From positions 62,001 through 126,000 of the forward strand of contig CAZRIV010000004.1 in the NCBI GenBank assembly GCA_964600235.1: a stretch of DNA of 64,000 nt, in the 5' to 3' direction. This document shows, one piece after another, positions 7,896 to 16,430 of the stretch; the first letter of the stretch is position 1, and every line of letters begins with the position of its first letter. A model generated the notes under the pieces. That model made no database searches. It worked only from the letters and a program-made list of their open reading frames with translations, and was not told where the DNA came from. The position numbers and the translations under genes were made by a program. Source of the stretch: MWEI01 sp964600235. Its GTDB lineage: Bacteria > Desulfobacterota > Desulfomonilia > UBA1062.

Positions 7896-9417
7896 CCTCA
7901 CCGAGCAGCGATTCGACCAGTGGGCAGCCGAGCTCAAGAACTGGATCGCCGATTCGGTGTCCCCGTTCGGGGATGATACCCCGGAAAAGCAGGCCAACCG
8001 GAAAGATCGGGCGCAGCACGATCTGCTCTACTTCTGCGAGACATACCTGCCGCACTATTTTTCCGTGGAGTTCGGAGATTTCCACCACGAGTGGGAAGAG
8101 CTCGCCAACATCAGGAACGAGTCTGTTTTTGTGGCTGCCCCGCGCGAGCATGCCAAGTCCACATTCTTCACCTTTGGTGTTCCCATTCGGAATATCGTGT
8201 ATGCGCTCCGCTGGTTCCAGCTGATTATATCCGACACCAACGACCAGGCAAGCGGCTTCACGCTGCCTATCCGGCTCGAACTTGAAGAGAACCCGAGGAT
8301 ACGGCACGACTTCGGAGACCTGACTGGACCAACCTGGAAGAAAAACGACTTCACCACATCGAGCGGCATCCGCACGCTGGCCCGAGGCAAGGGCGAAAAA
8401 GTGCGCGGCCTGAAAAACCGCCAGCACCGTCCGGACTTCGCCGTGGTCGACGACTTCGAGAACGACGAGAACGTCGAGAACCCGAAGCTGGTGAAGAAGG
8501 GCATGCAATGGCTTAAACGGGCCGTCATCGGTTCGATGGGCAAGGGCTATACATTCCTCATGATCGGCAATCTTTTTCATCCCAAGAGCGTCCTGGCCCA
8601 GTTTATGGCGGAAAAGGACGAAGAAGGCAAACCGCTTTATGTCAGCCGCAAGTACGACTGCTGGCTCGACTACGGGAAGCCCGATCAGCGTCCGCTCTGG
8701 CCCGCACTCTGGTCTCCTGAGCGACTGGATAAAAAACACCGGCAGATGGGCACCGTGGATTTCAACGCCGAGATGCGCAATCTCACCGGCGCCACAGAGT
8801 CGCCCTTCCGGGAAGAGTGGTTCGTATTCTATGAGCCGGAGCATCTGACAGGCAAGGACCTGCTGACAGCCAGTTTCACCGATCCGAGCGCGAAAAGCGG
8901 CGAGTCCAACGATTTCAAGGCGACCGTCACGGTCAGCCTCGACCGTCGGGCTATGATCTTTTATGTCCGCCATGCCTGGATCCGCAAGGCCACCATCGGC
9001 GAGATGTTCAGGGCCTGTTATGCGCAGTTCGACGAATACGGCGGTATGATGGGGATCGAAGAGAACATGCTCCATGACTTCCTCCACGAGGCCATATTCA
9101 ATTATGCCAAACAGGTGAAGCGGTACCTGCCCTGGGCGCCCAAGCGGCATGACACAAACAAGGAATCACGGATCGTTGGGACCCTGTCCTACCTGGTGGA
9201 ATATGGAAAGCTCCGCTTCGTAAAGGGTCAGAGCGATCAGGACCTGCTCGTGGAGCAGCTCATCTACATCCTCAATGCCCTGGTCAACGACGACGGCCCC
9301 GACGCGCTCGAGGGCGCGGTCAGCCTGTTGCAGAGCAGTGCGGAGTTCAAGGATGTAAAATCCACCGGGGTAAGACGGGCGGCGACCATGATGGATAATT
9401 ACATGGGGGCTCCATGA
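7879..9417 (+). CDS. Terminase large subunit (Mu gp28-like)
   Basis: The 512-residue packaging motor has an N-terminal ATPase with a degenerate Walker A (APREHAKST, about residues 87-95) and a Walker B (FAVVDDFE, about 187-194). The C-terminal half has an RNase H-like nuclease pattern: an Asp in SFTDPSAKSGESNDF, a central Glu in GIEENMLHD and a late Asp in NDDGPDALEG. It translocates phage DNA into proheads, and in Mu-like phages packages from the integrated prophage by a headful mechanism. It overlaps both neighbours, consistent with tight coupling to the small subunit and portal. Confidence 0.92.
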   Translation: MRRRPNLTEQRFDQWAAELKNWIADSVSPFGDDTPEKQANRKDRAQHDLLYFCETYLPHYFSVEFGDFHHEWEELANIRNESVFVAAPREHAKSTFFTFGVPIRNIVYALRWFQLIISDTNDQASGFTLPIRLELEENPRIRHDFGDLTGPTWKKNDFTTSSGIRTLARGKGEKVRGLKNRQHRPDFAVVDDFENDENVENPKLVKKGMQWLKRAVIGSMGKGYTFLMIGNLFHPKSVLAQFMAEKDEEGKPLYVSRKYDCWLDYGKPDQRPLWPALWSPERLDKKHRQMGTVDFNAEMRNLTGATESPFREEWFVFYEPEHLTGKDLLTASFTDPSAKSGESNDFKATVTVSLDRRAMIFYVRHAWIRKATIGEMFRACYAQFDEYGGMMGIEENMLHDFLHEAIFNYAKQVKRYLPWAPKRHDTNKESRIVGTLSYLVEYGKLRFVKGQSDQDLLVEQLIYILNALVNDDGPDALEGAVSLLQSSAEFKDVKSTGVRRAATMMDNYMGAP

Positions 9418-10946
9418 CGGAAACGAACAAAAAGCCCGAGATCGCCGAGATTGCGACGACCAGCAAAGACATCGATATCTTTGCCGGGTACCTGGTCCGC
9501 CTGGAAAATCCGGACCCGGTCCTGCGCAGTGAAGCAGGCGGAAAGGGTCTTAGGCTCTATGACGAGATCGACCGCGACCCGCATGCAGGAAGCGTTTTGC
9601 AGACAAGATGCCTGGCCGTGGTGGGAAAGGAATGGACCATCTTGCCGGGCACCAGCGGGCTGGACAAGGGAAACAATATTTCCACGGATTTGGACCAGCT
9701 CATTGCGGATTTCGTAACCAAGGTGCTGACGTCATGCAATTTTGATCAGTTAAGGCAGGAGCTCCTCCAGGCGCTGCTATATGGATTTTACTGTGCCGAG
9801 GTCATGTGGAAGGTGATGCCTGACGGCAATATAGGCATTAATAATTTTTTCGGCAAGCATCCCAGGCGGTTCATCTTTTCTCCGGACAGGGAACTGAGGC
9901 TGATCACGCTGTCCAACATGATCGAGGGAGAGGTGCTTCCGCCCCGCAAGTTCATACAGTTCACCTTCGGGGACTCTGACAATCCCTATGGAAAGGGCCT
10001 GGGTCGCAAGTTATGGTGGCCTGTATGGTTCAAGAAGAACGGCATCAAGTTCTGGCTGATCTTCCTGGATAAGTTCGGAGGCCCCACGGCAGTAGGCAAG
10101 TATCCGTCAGGCACAGGAGAACCAGATCAGCAGAAACTGCTCGATGCCATCAAGCTGATCCATACCGAGACAGGGGTGGTCATACCCGAAACAATGGCCA
10201 TCGACCTCCTGGAGGCGGCCCGTAACGGCAACGTGACCTACCAGCAGATGTGCGAGTACATGGACAAGTCCATGTCCAAGGCCGTTCTCGGTCAGACCGC
10301 CACCACCGAGGGCACTCCGGGCAAGCTCGGGAATGAGCAGCAGCAGGGAGAGGTAAGACAGAACCTCATAGAGGCCGATGCCGACCTTCTGGATTCGTGC
10401 TTGAATAACAGCCTGATTCAATGGATCGTTGATTACAATTTCCCCGGCATCACCAGCTACCCCATCATAGAGACCTTTGCCGGACAGAAGCCCAACCTGA
10501 AAGAGCGCAGCGAGATCGACAAGATTCTGGCCGTGGAGGTCGGCCTGCCGGTGAGCAGAAAATATTTCTATGAAACCTACGGGATCCCCGAGCCGGAGGA
10601 GGGAGAAGAATTGATTTCTGCCCCTAAAACGCCCCAGAACGAATCCATTCACCCAAAGCAGGGGAAGATGCCTTCCGGCTTTTCGGAGGCGCAGCGCGGC
10701 ATACATGAAGGCACTACTGATATCGAAACGTATCCGGATCAGCTCGATGATGCGATCACCGATGCACTGGCCGGAATGATCGATGGAGTTAAGGACCTGG
10801 TCATGAATGCCGGAAGCTTGGAGGACATAAGAGACGGGCTGATGGACCTATACCCGGAAATCGGCACGAAGGAGTTCGGGTCCATCATGCAGCGAGCGCT
10901 CATTGCGGCGTCCATGCTGGGCAGCGTGGAGGTGAAAGGTGCCTGA
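9414..10946 (+). CDS. Portal protein (Mu gp29-like, DUF935)
   Basis: The 510-residue protein matches the DUF935 portal family. It has an N-terminal segment with LYDEIDRDPHAGSVLQTR, the central FGKHPRRFIFSP, DKFGGPTAVGKYP and VLGQTATTEGTPG, the last being a hallmark of these portals. The portal forms the dodecameric ring at the head vertex through which DNA enters and to which the tail attaches. It overlaps the terminase stop (ATGA) and the next gene by 8 bases. Confidence 0.92.
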   Translation: MTETNKKPEIAEIATTSKDIDIFAGYLVRLENPDPVLRSEAGGKGLRLYDEIDRDPHAGSVLQTRCLAVVGKEWTILPGTSGLDKGNNISTDLDQLIADFVTKVLTSCNFDQLRQELLQALLYGFYCAEVMWKVMPDGNIGINNFFGKHPRRFIFSPDRELRLITLSNMIEGEVLPPRKFIQFTFGDSDNPYGKGLGRKLWWPVWFKKNGIKFWLIFLDKFGGPTAVGKYPSGTGEPDQQKLLDAIKLIHTETGVVIPETMAIDLLEAARNGNVTYQQMCEYMDKSMSKAVLGQTATTEGTPGKLGNEQQQGEVRQNLIEADADLLDSCLNNSLIQWIVDYNFPGITSYPIIETFAGQKPNLKERSEIDKILAVEVGLPVSRKYFYETYGIPEPEEGEELISAPKTPQNESIHPKQGKMPSGFSEAQRGIHEGTTDIETYPDQLDDAITDALAGMIDGVKDLVMNAGSLEDIRDGLMDLYPEIGTKEFGSIMQRALIAASMLGSVEVKGA

Positions 10947-12168
10947 GAGCCAGGTGAAATTCGAGGGCCTGCCCTTCGAGGAAGCCATTGCCTTTTTCAA
11001 GGGCAAGGTGAAGATCCCCACCGCGCGCTGGAACGACCTGTGGCGGGACATGCACGCGAAAGGCTTCATGGTGGCAGGAGCAGTGCGCGATGACGTACTG
11101 ACAAGCCTGCATGAGGCTGTGGGCAAGGCCATCGAAAAGGGGACCACCCTGGCCGAATTTCAAAAGGACTTTGACACCATCGTGAAAAAGACCGGGTGGA
11201 CGTATAACGGGGAGCGCGGCTGGCGCACCCGGATCATATACGATACCAACCTCATGCAGGCTTACAATGCGGGGAAATACAAGCAGCAGATGGACCCGGC
11301 GGTACTCAAGCTGATGCCATACCGGCAGTACAAGCACAACGATTCCCAGCATCCAAGGCCTCAGCACCAGGCCTGGGACGGTCTGGTTCTTCCTGCAGAC
11401 GACCCCTGGTGGGACACGCACATGCCTCAGAATGGCTGGAATTGCCACTGCAATACATTCATGCTCTCCGGAGACGACCTCAGGGAGATGGGCAAAGAGG
11501 GTCCGGACCAGGCCCCGCCCATGCAGCCCTATACCTGGACAGACAAGAAAACCGGTGTGGAATATGTGGTGGCGGACAAAGGGATCGATCCGGGCTTTGA
11601 TTACAACCCTGGAGCAGCGGCCTGGGGCAAGGCACAGGCATTGAGGAACATGGATGACTCCGGTCCGTGGAGAGATATCAATCCCTGGGGGCCGGACAAA
11701 TACGGCAGGCCTGAGCAGATCCCCATCGATACGACCAGGACAAATGAGGGGGAAAATGCACTCACCAAGTCGGTTCTCGGTAAATCGCTGAGCTTGGCAA
11801 TAGGCGGAGATGTTGCATTTTTTACCGATGCTGCAGGTGATGTGGTCGAAGTCAATCAGGCCATTGTAGAGCATATCCTCAAGAATCCTCAGAGTCGATG
11901 GGACGGCCGGGAAAAATATTTTTCGTTCATTCCTGAACTTATCGAAGACCCGTATGAAATCTGGATATCCTTTGCCCGGAGTGAACTTTCCGGAAGGATC
12001 GGAATACGAAGAAAATATGTAAAGGCAGTGAAGTTGGACAAGGACAGGGTGCTTGGGCTCTGGGCTGAATTCATGGATGGCCATTGGGCAAGCGGTGATT
12101 TTTTCAGGGGTGGCATGTCGGCCATAAAAAACCTGAGAAAGGGCAGGATGGTTTATGGAAGAAAATAG
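10939..12168 (+). CDS. Mu F-like head morphogenesis protein (gp30) with C-terminal PBECR-type nuclease domain
   Basis: The 409-residue protein starts with GTG at 10939 behind GGAGGTGA. Residues about 10-185 are the MuF domain, with HPRPQHQAWDG (near 137) and the Cys/His motif GWNCHCNTF (near 166). This minor head protein binds the portal and is carried in the capsid. From about residue 270 a separate domain follows (SLAIGGDVAFF, YFSFIPELIEDPYEIW, then two beta strands with IRRKYVKAVKL and a final Arg/Lys-rich tail). It resembles the phage-Barnase-EndoU-ColicinE5/D-RelE-like (PBECR2) domains fused to MuF proteins and predicted to be RNase toxins. Catalysis is not proven here. The gene overlaps the portal gene. 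Confidence 0.85.
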   Translation: MPESQVKFEGLPFEEAIAFFKGKVKIPTARWNDLWRDMHAKGFMVAGAVRDDVLTSLHEAVGKAIEKGTTLAEFQKDFDTIVKKTGWTYNGERGWRTRIIYDTNLMQAYNAGKYKQQMDPAVLKLMPYRQYKHNDSQHPRPQHQAWDGLVLPADDPWWDTHMPQNGWNCHCNTFMLSGDDLREMGKEGPDQAPPMQPYTWTDKKTGVEYVVADKGIDPGFDYNPGAAAWGKAQALRNMDDSGPWRDINPWGPDKYGRPEQIPIDTTRTNEGENALTKSVLGKSLSLAIGGDVAFFTDAAGDVVEVNQAIVEHILKNPQSRWDGREKYFSFIPELIEDPYEIWISFARSELSGRIGIRRKYVKAVKLDKDRVLGLWAEFMDGHWASGDFFRGGMSAIKNLRKGRMVYGRK

Positions 12169-12300
12169 ATCAGACTACAGTCCTCCATGCAGGCTGCGTC
12201 GCCCGGCATCGGCTAAGGGCGCATGGGCCAACCGACCCAGGAGATCCATACATATATCGTCCCTGCCCGAAGAAAAGTCAAGTCCAAGGAGGAATGCGTT

Positions 12301-13440
12301 ATGAATTTCGCAGGATTCGACGACTGGTTTGAGGTGTTCAGAGCAGGAACGCACACTGATTCGTCCGGCAAGAACCATTCATTCACGGCAGATGACATAG
12401 CAAAGATGGCAAGTACGTATGACGCTGCCAGGCATGAGGCTCCTATCGTCATCGGGCATCCGCAGCATGATGCCCCGGCATACGGATGGACGGAGGGACT
12501 TAAGGCTGAAGGCGGAGTGCTCTTTGCAAAGGCAAAAAACATTGTCCCCGAATTCTCCGACATGGTCAGACAGGGCCTGTTCAAAAAACGCTCCATCGCC
12601 CTGTATCCGGACAAGTCGCTCCGGCATATCGGGTTCCTGGGGGCAATGCCTCCGGCGGTCAAGGGGCTCAAGGATATATCGTTTTCCGCTGCTGATGGTC
12701 CCGCCATCGTGATCGAGTTCGGAGAGCCATCCTGGGCATTCGACTCCATTGCCCGCGTGTTCCGGAGATTCAGGGAGTGGCTTATCGAGACCCAGGATAC
12801 CGACACTGCCGACCGGGTTGTCCCGGAATACATGATCGATGACATCAAGCAGGCTACAACACCCGCCCAGGAGGCGGACTCATATTTAGAAAAAAAGGAG
12901 GAACCCAAGATGGAAGATGGGAAAAACACGCCTCCGCAGACCTTCAGTGAGGCGGATGTGGAGAAGATCAGAGCTGATGCAAGAGACCAGGGCAGGCAGG
13001 AGGCCCAAGCCGAGTTCGCGGAGAAGGAAAAAAAGAATCGCGAACAGGCTGCGAAGGCCGATATCGCTGCATTCTGCGAGGCCAGGAAGAAAGAAGGCAG
13101 GCTCATTCCCGCATGGGAACGGCTCGGACTGGCCCAGTTCCTCGAGTCGCTTGATCACGAGACGATCATGGAGTTCGCGGAGGGAGCAGAGGGCAAGAAG
13201 AGCCAGCTGGAATTCATGAAGTCATTCCTGGCCGAACTGAACAAGGTGATCGAGTACAGTGAGATCGCCACCAGGAAACAGGATACCGGGGGCCAGGGCG
13301 ATGCCGGGAACAAGCTCGAAGCCCTGACCAGGGAAAAGATGGAGGCGAAGAAGCTGAGTTACTCTACAGCCTTTGCCGAGGCCCAGATGGAAAATCCTGA
13401 GCTTGCTCAGGAGTATGCATCAGAACTGAGGGAGGTATAA
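12301..13440 (+). CDS. Prohead protease with in-frame scaffold (Mu I-like)
   Basis: The 379-residue protein matches the Mu I protein family. Its N-terminal protease half has FEVFRAGTHTDSSG, MASTYDAARHEAPIVIGHP and KKRSIALYPDKSLRHIGFLGA. A Lys/Glu/Gln-rich coiled-coil C-terminal half (from about residue 205) serves as scaffold. The protease matures the prohead by cleaving scaffold. The start ATG at 12301 has AAGGAGGA at 12286-12293; the longer open frame from 12223 lacks such a site. An internal ribosome binding site and ATG at 12910 would release the scaffold alone. Confidence 0.85.
   Translation: MNFAGFDDWFEVFRAGTHTDSSGKNHSFTADDIAKMASTYDAARHEAPIVIGHPQHDAPAYGWTEGLKAEGGVLFAKAKNIVPEFSDMVRQGLFKKRSIALYPDKSLRHIGFLGAMPPAVKGLKDISFSAADGPAIVIEFGEPSWAFDSIARVFRRFREWLIETQDTDTADRVVPEYMIDDIKQATTPAQEADSYLEKKEEPKMEDGKNTPPQTFSEADVEKIRADARDQGRQEAQAEFAEKEKKNREQAAKADIAAFCEARKKEGRLIPAWERLGLAQFLESLDHETIMEFAEGAEGKKSQLEFMKSFLAELNKVIEYSEIATRKQDTGGQGDAGNKLEALTREKMEAKKLSYSTAFAEAQMENPELAQEYASELREV
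12910..13440 (+). CDS. Nested scaffold protein (Mu Z-like), internal start
   Basis: Within the protease gene and in the same frame, AAGGAGGAA (12895-12903) lies seven bases before ATG 12910, giving a 176-residue protein identical to the protease C-terminus. Its first part is an acidic/basic coiled coil (EADVEKIRADARDQGRQEAQ), as expected for a head scaffold. In Mu the scaffold gene Z is nested in frame in gene I, so this arrangement is established for the family. The start here is inferred from the strong ribosome binding site. Confidence 0.7.
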   Translation: MEDGKNTPPQTFSEADVEKIRADARDQGRQEAQAEFAEKEKKNREQAAKADIAAFCEARKKEGRLIPAWERLGLAQFLESLDHETIMEFAEGAEGKKSQLEFMKSFLAELNKVIEYSEIATRKQDTGGQGDAGNKLEALTREKMEAKKLSYSTAFAEAQMENPELAQEYASELREV

Positions 13441-13441
13441 C

Positions 13442-14206
13442 ATGTCGACGGAGAACGGAATACTTGATCTGCCCTTCGCGGCAGCGGAAGACCTGAGCAA
13501 TGATCAGTACAGATTCGTGGTATTGACCAGCTCGGGCACGGTGCGCAGGCCCGACAGTGAGACAGAGGGCGCGCTGGGCATCCTGCAGAATGCCCCCGAA
13601 TCGGGGAAGGCCGCCAGCGTGAGGGTCCTGGGCAGCTCAAAACTCAGGATGAATAATGCGCTCGGAGTCGGAAGCTTCGTGATGCCGGAATATGTATCGG
13701 CAACGGATGCTGGAAAGGGCAAGACCGCGGCTGCCGCGCTCGCCTATGCAAGGGCCTTGGTCCTCGAAGCATCGGCAGCTGAGGATGATCTGGCCAGCGT
13801 GCTCCTGGTAGGCCAGGTACCCGGCATCACCCAGACAGGCTGGTTCACCACCACCGTGACCACGAAGACCACAGCAGGGGCTGTGACCTATACTGCGGCT
13901 GAGCTGATAGGGGGCTTGATCCTGCGGGATCCTGCCGGAGGCTCACGCAACGACGTATCACCTACTGCGGCATTGATCGTGGCCGGAGTCAGTGGGGCTG
14001 TGGCTGGAACATCCTTCGAGTTCACCATCCGCAATGACGCCGATGCGGCTGAAACCATAACCTTGACAGCCGGAGCTGGGGTTACTCTTTCGGGCACCAT
14101 GACCATTGCCCAGAACAACTCCAAGCGGTTCCTGTGCAGGCTGGACAACATCGGCAGCGGCACCGAGGCGGTTACCATCTACAGCCTCGGAACGGTCGTC
14201 CATTAA
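13442..14206 (+). CDS. Capsid cement/decoration protein (DUF2190-like) with extra beta domain
   Basis: The 254-residue protein has an N-terminal region like DUF2190 capsid-cement proteins (residues about 1-115: QYRFVVLTSSGTV, GALGILQNAP, ASVRVLGSSKL). A linker follows, then a C-terminal beta-rich domain (about 140-254) with DPAGGSRNDVSPTAA and FEFTIRNDADAAETITL, a module often found on phage head proteins. It probably binds the outside of the capsid next to the major capsid protein encoded just downstream. The fusion is longer than simple DUF2190 proteins (about 110-130 residues), suggesting an exposed head fibre. Confidence 0.7.
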   Translation: MSTENGILDLPFAAAEDLSNDQYRFVVLTSSGTVRRPDSETEGALGILQNAPESGKAASVRVLGSSKLRMNNALGVGSFVMPEYVSATDAGKGKTAAAALAYARALVLEASAAEDDLASVLLVGQVPGITQTGWFTTTVTTKTTAGAVTYTAAELIGGLILRDPAGGSRNDVSPTAALIVAGVSGAVAGTSFEFTIRNDADAAETITLTAGAGVTLSGTMTIAQNNSKRFLCRLDNIGSGTEAVTIYSLGTVVH

Positions 14207-14236
14207 TCGAATCGAGAGAAAAGGAGGAATGACGAA

Positions 14237-15220
14237 ATGTCACAGCTGAATGTGAAAGAACAGGTCATTGCCGGTCCGCTGCAGAACGTGTCTGTCGCGT
14301 ACCGAAACCACCAATATATCGGCGATCGGGTATTCCCGATCATCGACGGGTCTGATTCCAAAGCCAAGGTCTACAAGTATCTCAAAGGCGCATGGTTCAG
14401 GGATGAGGCTGGGGTAAGAGCACCCGGGACAGAGGCCAGGAGGGGCGGATATTCCGTTACGCCGGTGAGCATCTCAACCACGGAATTTGCGTTTGCCACA
14501 GAAGTAACGGATGAAGACCGCCGCTTCGCGAAATCGCGCATGTCGCCTCCGCTGCAGCCTGATATGGATGCCATTGAGTTCTCCGCTGACAAGGTGGACC
14601 TGAAAAAGGAGGTCCGTATCGCCAGCCTGATCAAGTCTTCAACCTGGGCTGACGGTAATTCAGGCGGCGCTGATGCCGAGGGCCTGTGGTCCCCAGCGGG
14701 TGCAACCAATACCTTCCTGGCCGATATCACCACAGGCAAGAAGGCATTGAAAAGCCAGGGCGTCATCGCCAATTGCCTGCTCATGGACTATGCGACATTC
14801 CTGGCGGTAAAGCAGTGCGACGCCATCACCAACCAGATCAAATATACGAGCCCGGAATCCATCACTGCTGCGATGCTCGCCAGGATCCTTGAGCTTGATG
14901 AGGTTATGGTCGGCATGGCAATCACCTCGAGCGCCAAAGAGAACTCCGCTGGAACCGACTTCACCGCATCCGACATATGGGAGATCAATTCCGGAAAGGG
15001 CATGGGGTTCCTGTTCTACCGAGCGCCCAGGATAGGCCTGAAGATAATGACCACGGGCCTGCAGGTGAGGATAGCCTATGAAAACGGCAGCCCCAGGCGC
15101 ACCTCTACCTGGAGAGAGAAATCGAAGCACCAGGATGTCTATGAGGTGGCGGAAGAGACCGATATCGTCCAGGTCTGCGCCGATGCCGGTTACATGTGGG
15201 CAGACACCTACGCCACATGA
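14237..15220 (+). CDS. Major capsid protein (HK97-fold type)
   Basis: The 327-residue protein follows AAGGAGG (14221-14227) and a decoration gene. Features typical of one group of phage major capsid proteins are visible: an N-terminal arm, YIGDRVFPII near residue 28, KVYKYLKGAWFRDEAG, the P-domain-like helical stretch with DKVDLKKEVRIA, and a C-terminal part with GLQVRIAYENG and SKHQDVYEVAEETD. It does not read like the Mu T head subunit, so the head shell may come from another phage lineage. A strong hairpin lies right after it, as is common behind highly expressed capsid genes. Confidence 0.82.
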   Translation: MSQLNVKEQVIAGPLQNVSVAYRNHQYIGDRVFPIIDGSDSKAKVYKYLKGAWFRDEAGVRAPGTEARRGGYSVTPVSISTTEFAFATEVTDEDRRFAKSRMSPPLQPDMDAIEFSADKVDLKKEVRIASLIKSSTWADGNSGGADAEGLWSPAGATNTFLADITTGKKALKSQGVIANCLLMDYATFLAVKQCDAITNQIKYTSPESITAAMLARILELDEVMVGMAITSSAKENSAGTDFTASDIWEINSGKGMGFLFYRAPRIGLKIMTTGLQVRIAYENGSPRRTSTWREKSKHQDVYEVAEETDIVQVCADAGYMWADTYAT

Positions 15221-15250
15221 TGCATCATAGATAAAAGCAAATGAAAACCT

Positions 15251-15274
15251 GCCGGGGATCCCAGGATCCCCGGC
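15251..15274 (+). terminator. GC-rich hairpin after the capsid gene (attenuator or mRNA-stabilising)
   Basis: A perfect 11-bp inverted repeat (15251-15261 with 15264-15274) has only two bases between the arms. It lies 31 bases after the capsid stop and 21 bases before the next start. No T-run follows, so full termination is doubtful. Partial termination or protection of the capsid mRNA 3' end is more likely. Confidence 0.6.
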
Positions 15275-15295
15275 TCATCCCCAGGAGGAACATAA

Positions 15296-15472
15296 ATGAA
15301 AGTAAAATATAATGGACCATCCCCGGAAGTGAATGTAGGCGGGTTTGGAGTGCACACGAAGAATGAGGTCAAGGACTACCCTGACGCTGTCGGAGCGGAG
15401 CTGGTTGCCACCGGCAAGAAACAGCAGTTTGAAGCCATCGATGACAAAAAAGGCAAGAAGGACAAGGAATAG
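15296..15472 (+). CDS. Small phage protein (Mu gp35-like position)
   Basis: This 58-residue ORF starts at ATG 15296 behind AGGAGG (15283-15288). It reads MKVKYNGPSPEVNVGGFG near the start, then a small helix and a Lys-rich end (DDKKGKKDKE). Small proteins with a VxYxGPxPxV start occur between the capsid and DUF1320 genes in Mu-like phages. The role is unknown; it may be a head-completion accessory. Confidence 0.65.
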   Translation: MKVKYNGPSPEVNVGGFGVHTKNEVKDYPDAVGAELVATGKKQQFEAIDDKKGKKDKE

Positions 15473-15474
15473 GC

Positions 15475-15897
15475 ATGGCATACTGCGCCAAGGCCGATAT
15501 CCTGGAGCGGATCAGCGAAGAGATCCTGATCCAGCTCACCGATGACTACGGGTCTGGAGCTGTGGAAGAAAGTGTGGTGACCAGGGCCATAGTCGACGCC
15601 GATGCCGAAATCGATGCATACTGTGGCGATCGCTATTCCCTTCCCTTCAACCCGGTACCGGCCATCATCCGGAAGGTTTCCGCGGATATTGCCATCCACA
15701 ATCTGTATGCCCGCCGCGAGGCCACACCCGATGACCAGGCAAGGCGGTATGACAATGCCATAAAGTTTCTCGGCAACCTGGCAAAAGGGCTGGTGTCGCT
15801 GGGGGCGGATGCGCCTGCTGAAGCGGAATCAAAAGACACCGTGTCCGTTTCAGCCCAGGACCGAACCTTCACAAAAGATACCCTGGAGGGATATTGA
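15475..15897 (+). CDS. Head-tail connector protein (Mu gp36-like, DUF1320)
   Basis: The 140-residue protein fits DUF1320. It opens with YCAKADILERISEEILIQLTDD, has a helix with VVTRAIVDADAEIDAYCGDRY, then PAIIRKVSADIAIHNLYARR, and a C-terminal tail with SQDRTFT-like residues (AQDRTFTKDTL). In Mu-like phages it follows the capsid genes and is thought to be a head-tail connector. It overlaps the next start by one base. Confidence 0.85.
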   Translation: MAYCAKADILERISEEILIQLTDDYGSGAVEESVVTRAIVDADAEIDAYCGDRYSLPFNPVPAIIRKVSADIAIHNLYARREATPDDQARRYDNAIKFLGNLAKGLVSLGADAPAEAESKDTVSVSAQDRTFTKDTLEGY

Positions 15898-16427
15898 TGT
15901 CAGGCGGTATCACGATGGAAGCCCGCATCGATGACCATGCATTGATGGCATACCTCGCCAAGGTCGAAAACCGGTGCATCGATATGACTCCAGCCATGAA
16001 GGCCATCGGGGAATATATGCTCAGGGCGACCGACCAGCGGTTCACCGACGAAGAGGATCCCGAGGGCAAGGCCTGGACGCCTCATGCAGCCATTACCAGG
16101 GCGCTGGCATATCGCAGGAAGGGCGGTAAAACACACACGGCAAAGAGAAAGCAGGTTTCAGCGGCGTTCCTGCGCTATGCAGCATCGCGCAAGATCCTCA
16201 CTGAAGGTCATTATCTCAGGCGCAGCATCCACTATGTGGCTGATCGGGATTCGGTCGTCATCGGAACACCTCCTGATATACCATATGCTGCCATCCATCA
16301 GTTCGGCGGCAAGGCCGGTAGAGGCAAAAAGGTGAAGATTCCAGCTCGCCCTTACCTGGGCATCAACGACCGGGACAGGGCCAAGGCTGTTCAGATCATG
16401 AAGCAGTATATCGGGATGGAGGCATAG
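15897..16427 (+). CDS. Virion morphogenesis/tail completion protein (Mu G-like)
   Basis: This 176-residue protein belongs to the phage virion morphogenesis family (Mu G). It has TPAMKAIGEYMLRATDQRF, DPEGKAWTPH, LRRSIHYVADRDSVVIGT, YAAIHQFGGKAG and PARPYLGI, the last two being the family hallmark. Mu G is needed for tail completion and head joining. I chose ATG 15897, with GGAGGG at 15885-15890, over a TTG one codon earlier. In Mu the gene sits beside F; here it lies after DUF1320, a module rearrangement. Confidence 0.85.
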   Translation: MSGGITMEARIDDHALMAYLAKVENRCIDMTPAMKAIGEYMLRATDQRFTDEEDPEGKAWTPHAAITRALAYRRKGGKTHTAKRKQVSAAFLRYAASRKILTEGHYLRRSIHYVADRDSVVIGTPPDIPYAAIHQFGGKAGRGKKVKIPARPYLGINDRDRAKAVQIMKQYIGMEA

Positions 16428-16430
16428 CGG

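Noticed and set aside
7867..9150. Long minus-strand ORF (427 codons) opposite the terminase
   Set aside because: It is a shadow of the strong codon bias of the terminase gene; it has no ribosome binding site or recognisable domain and crosses the conserved gene.
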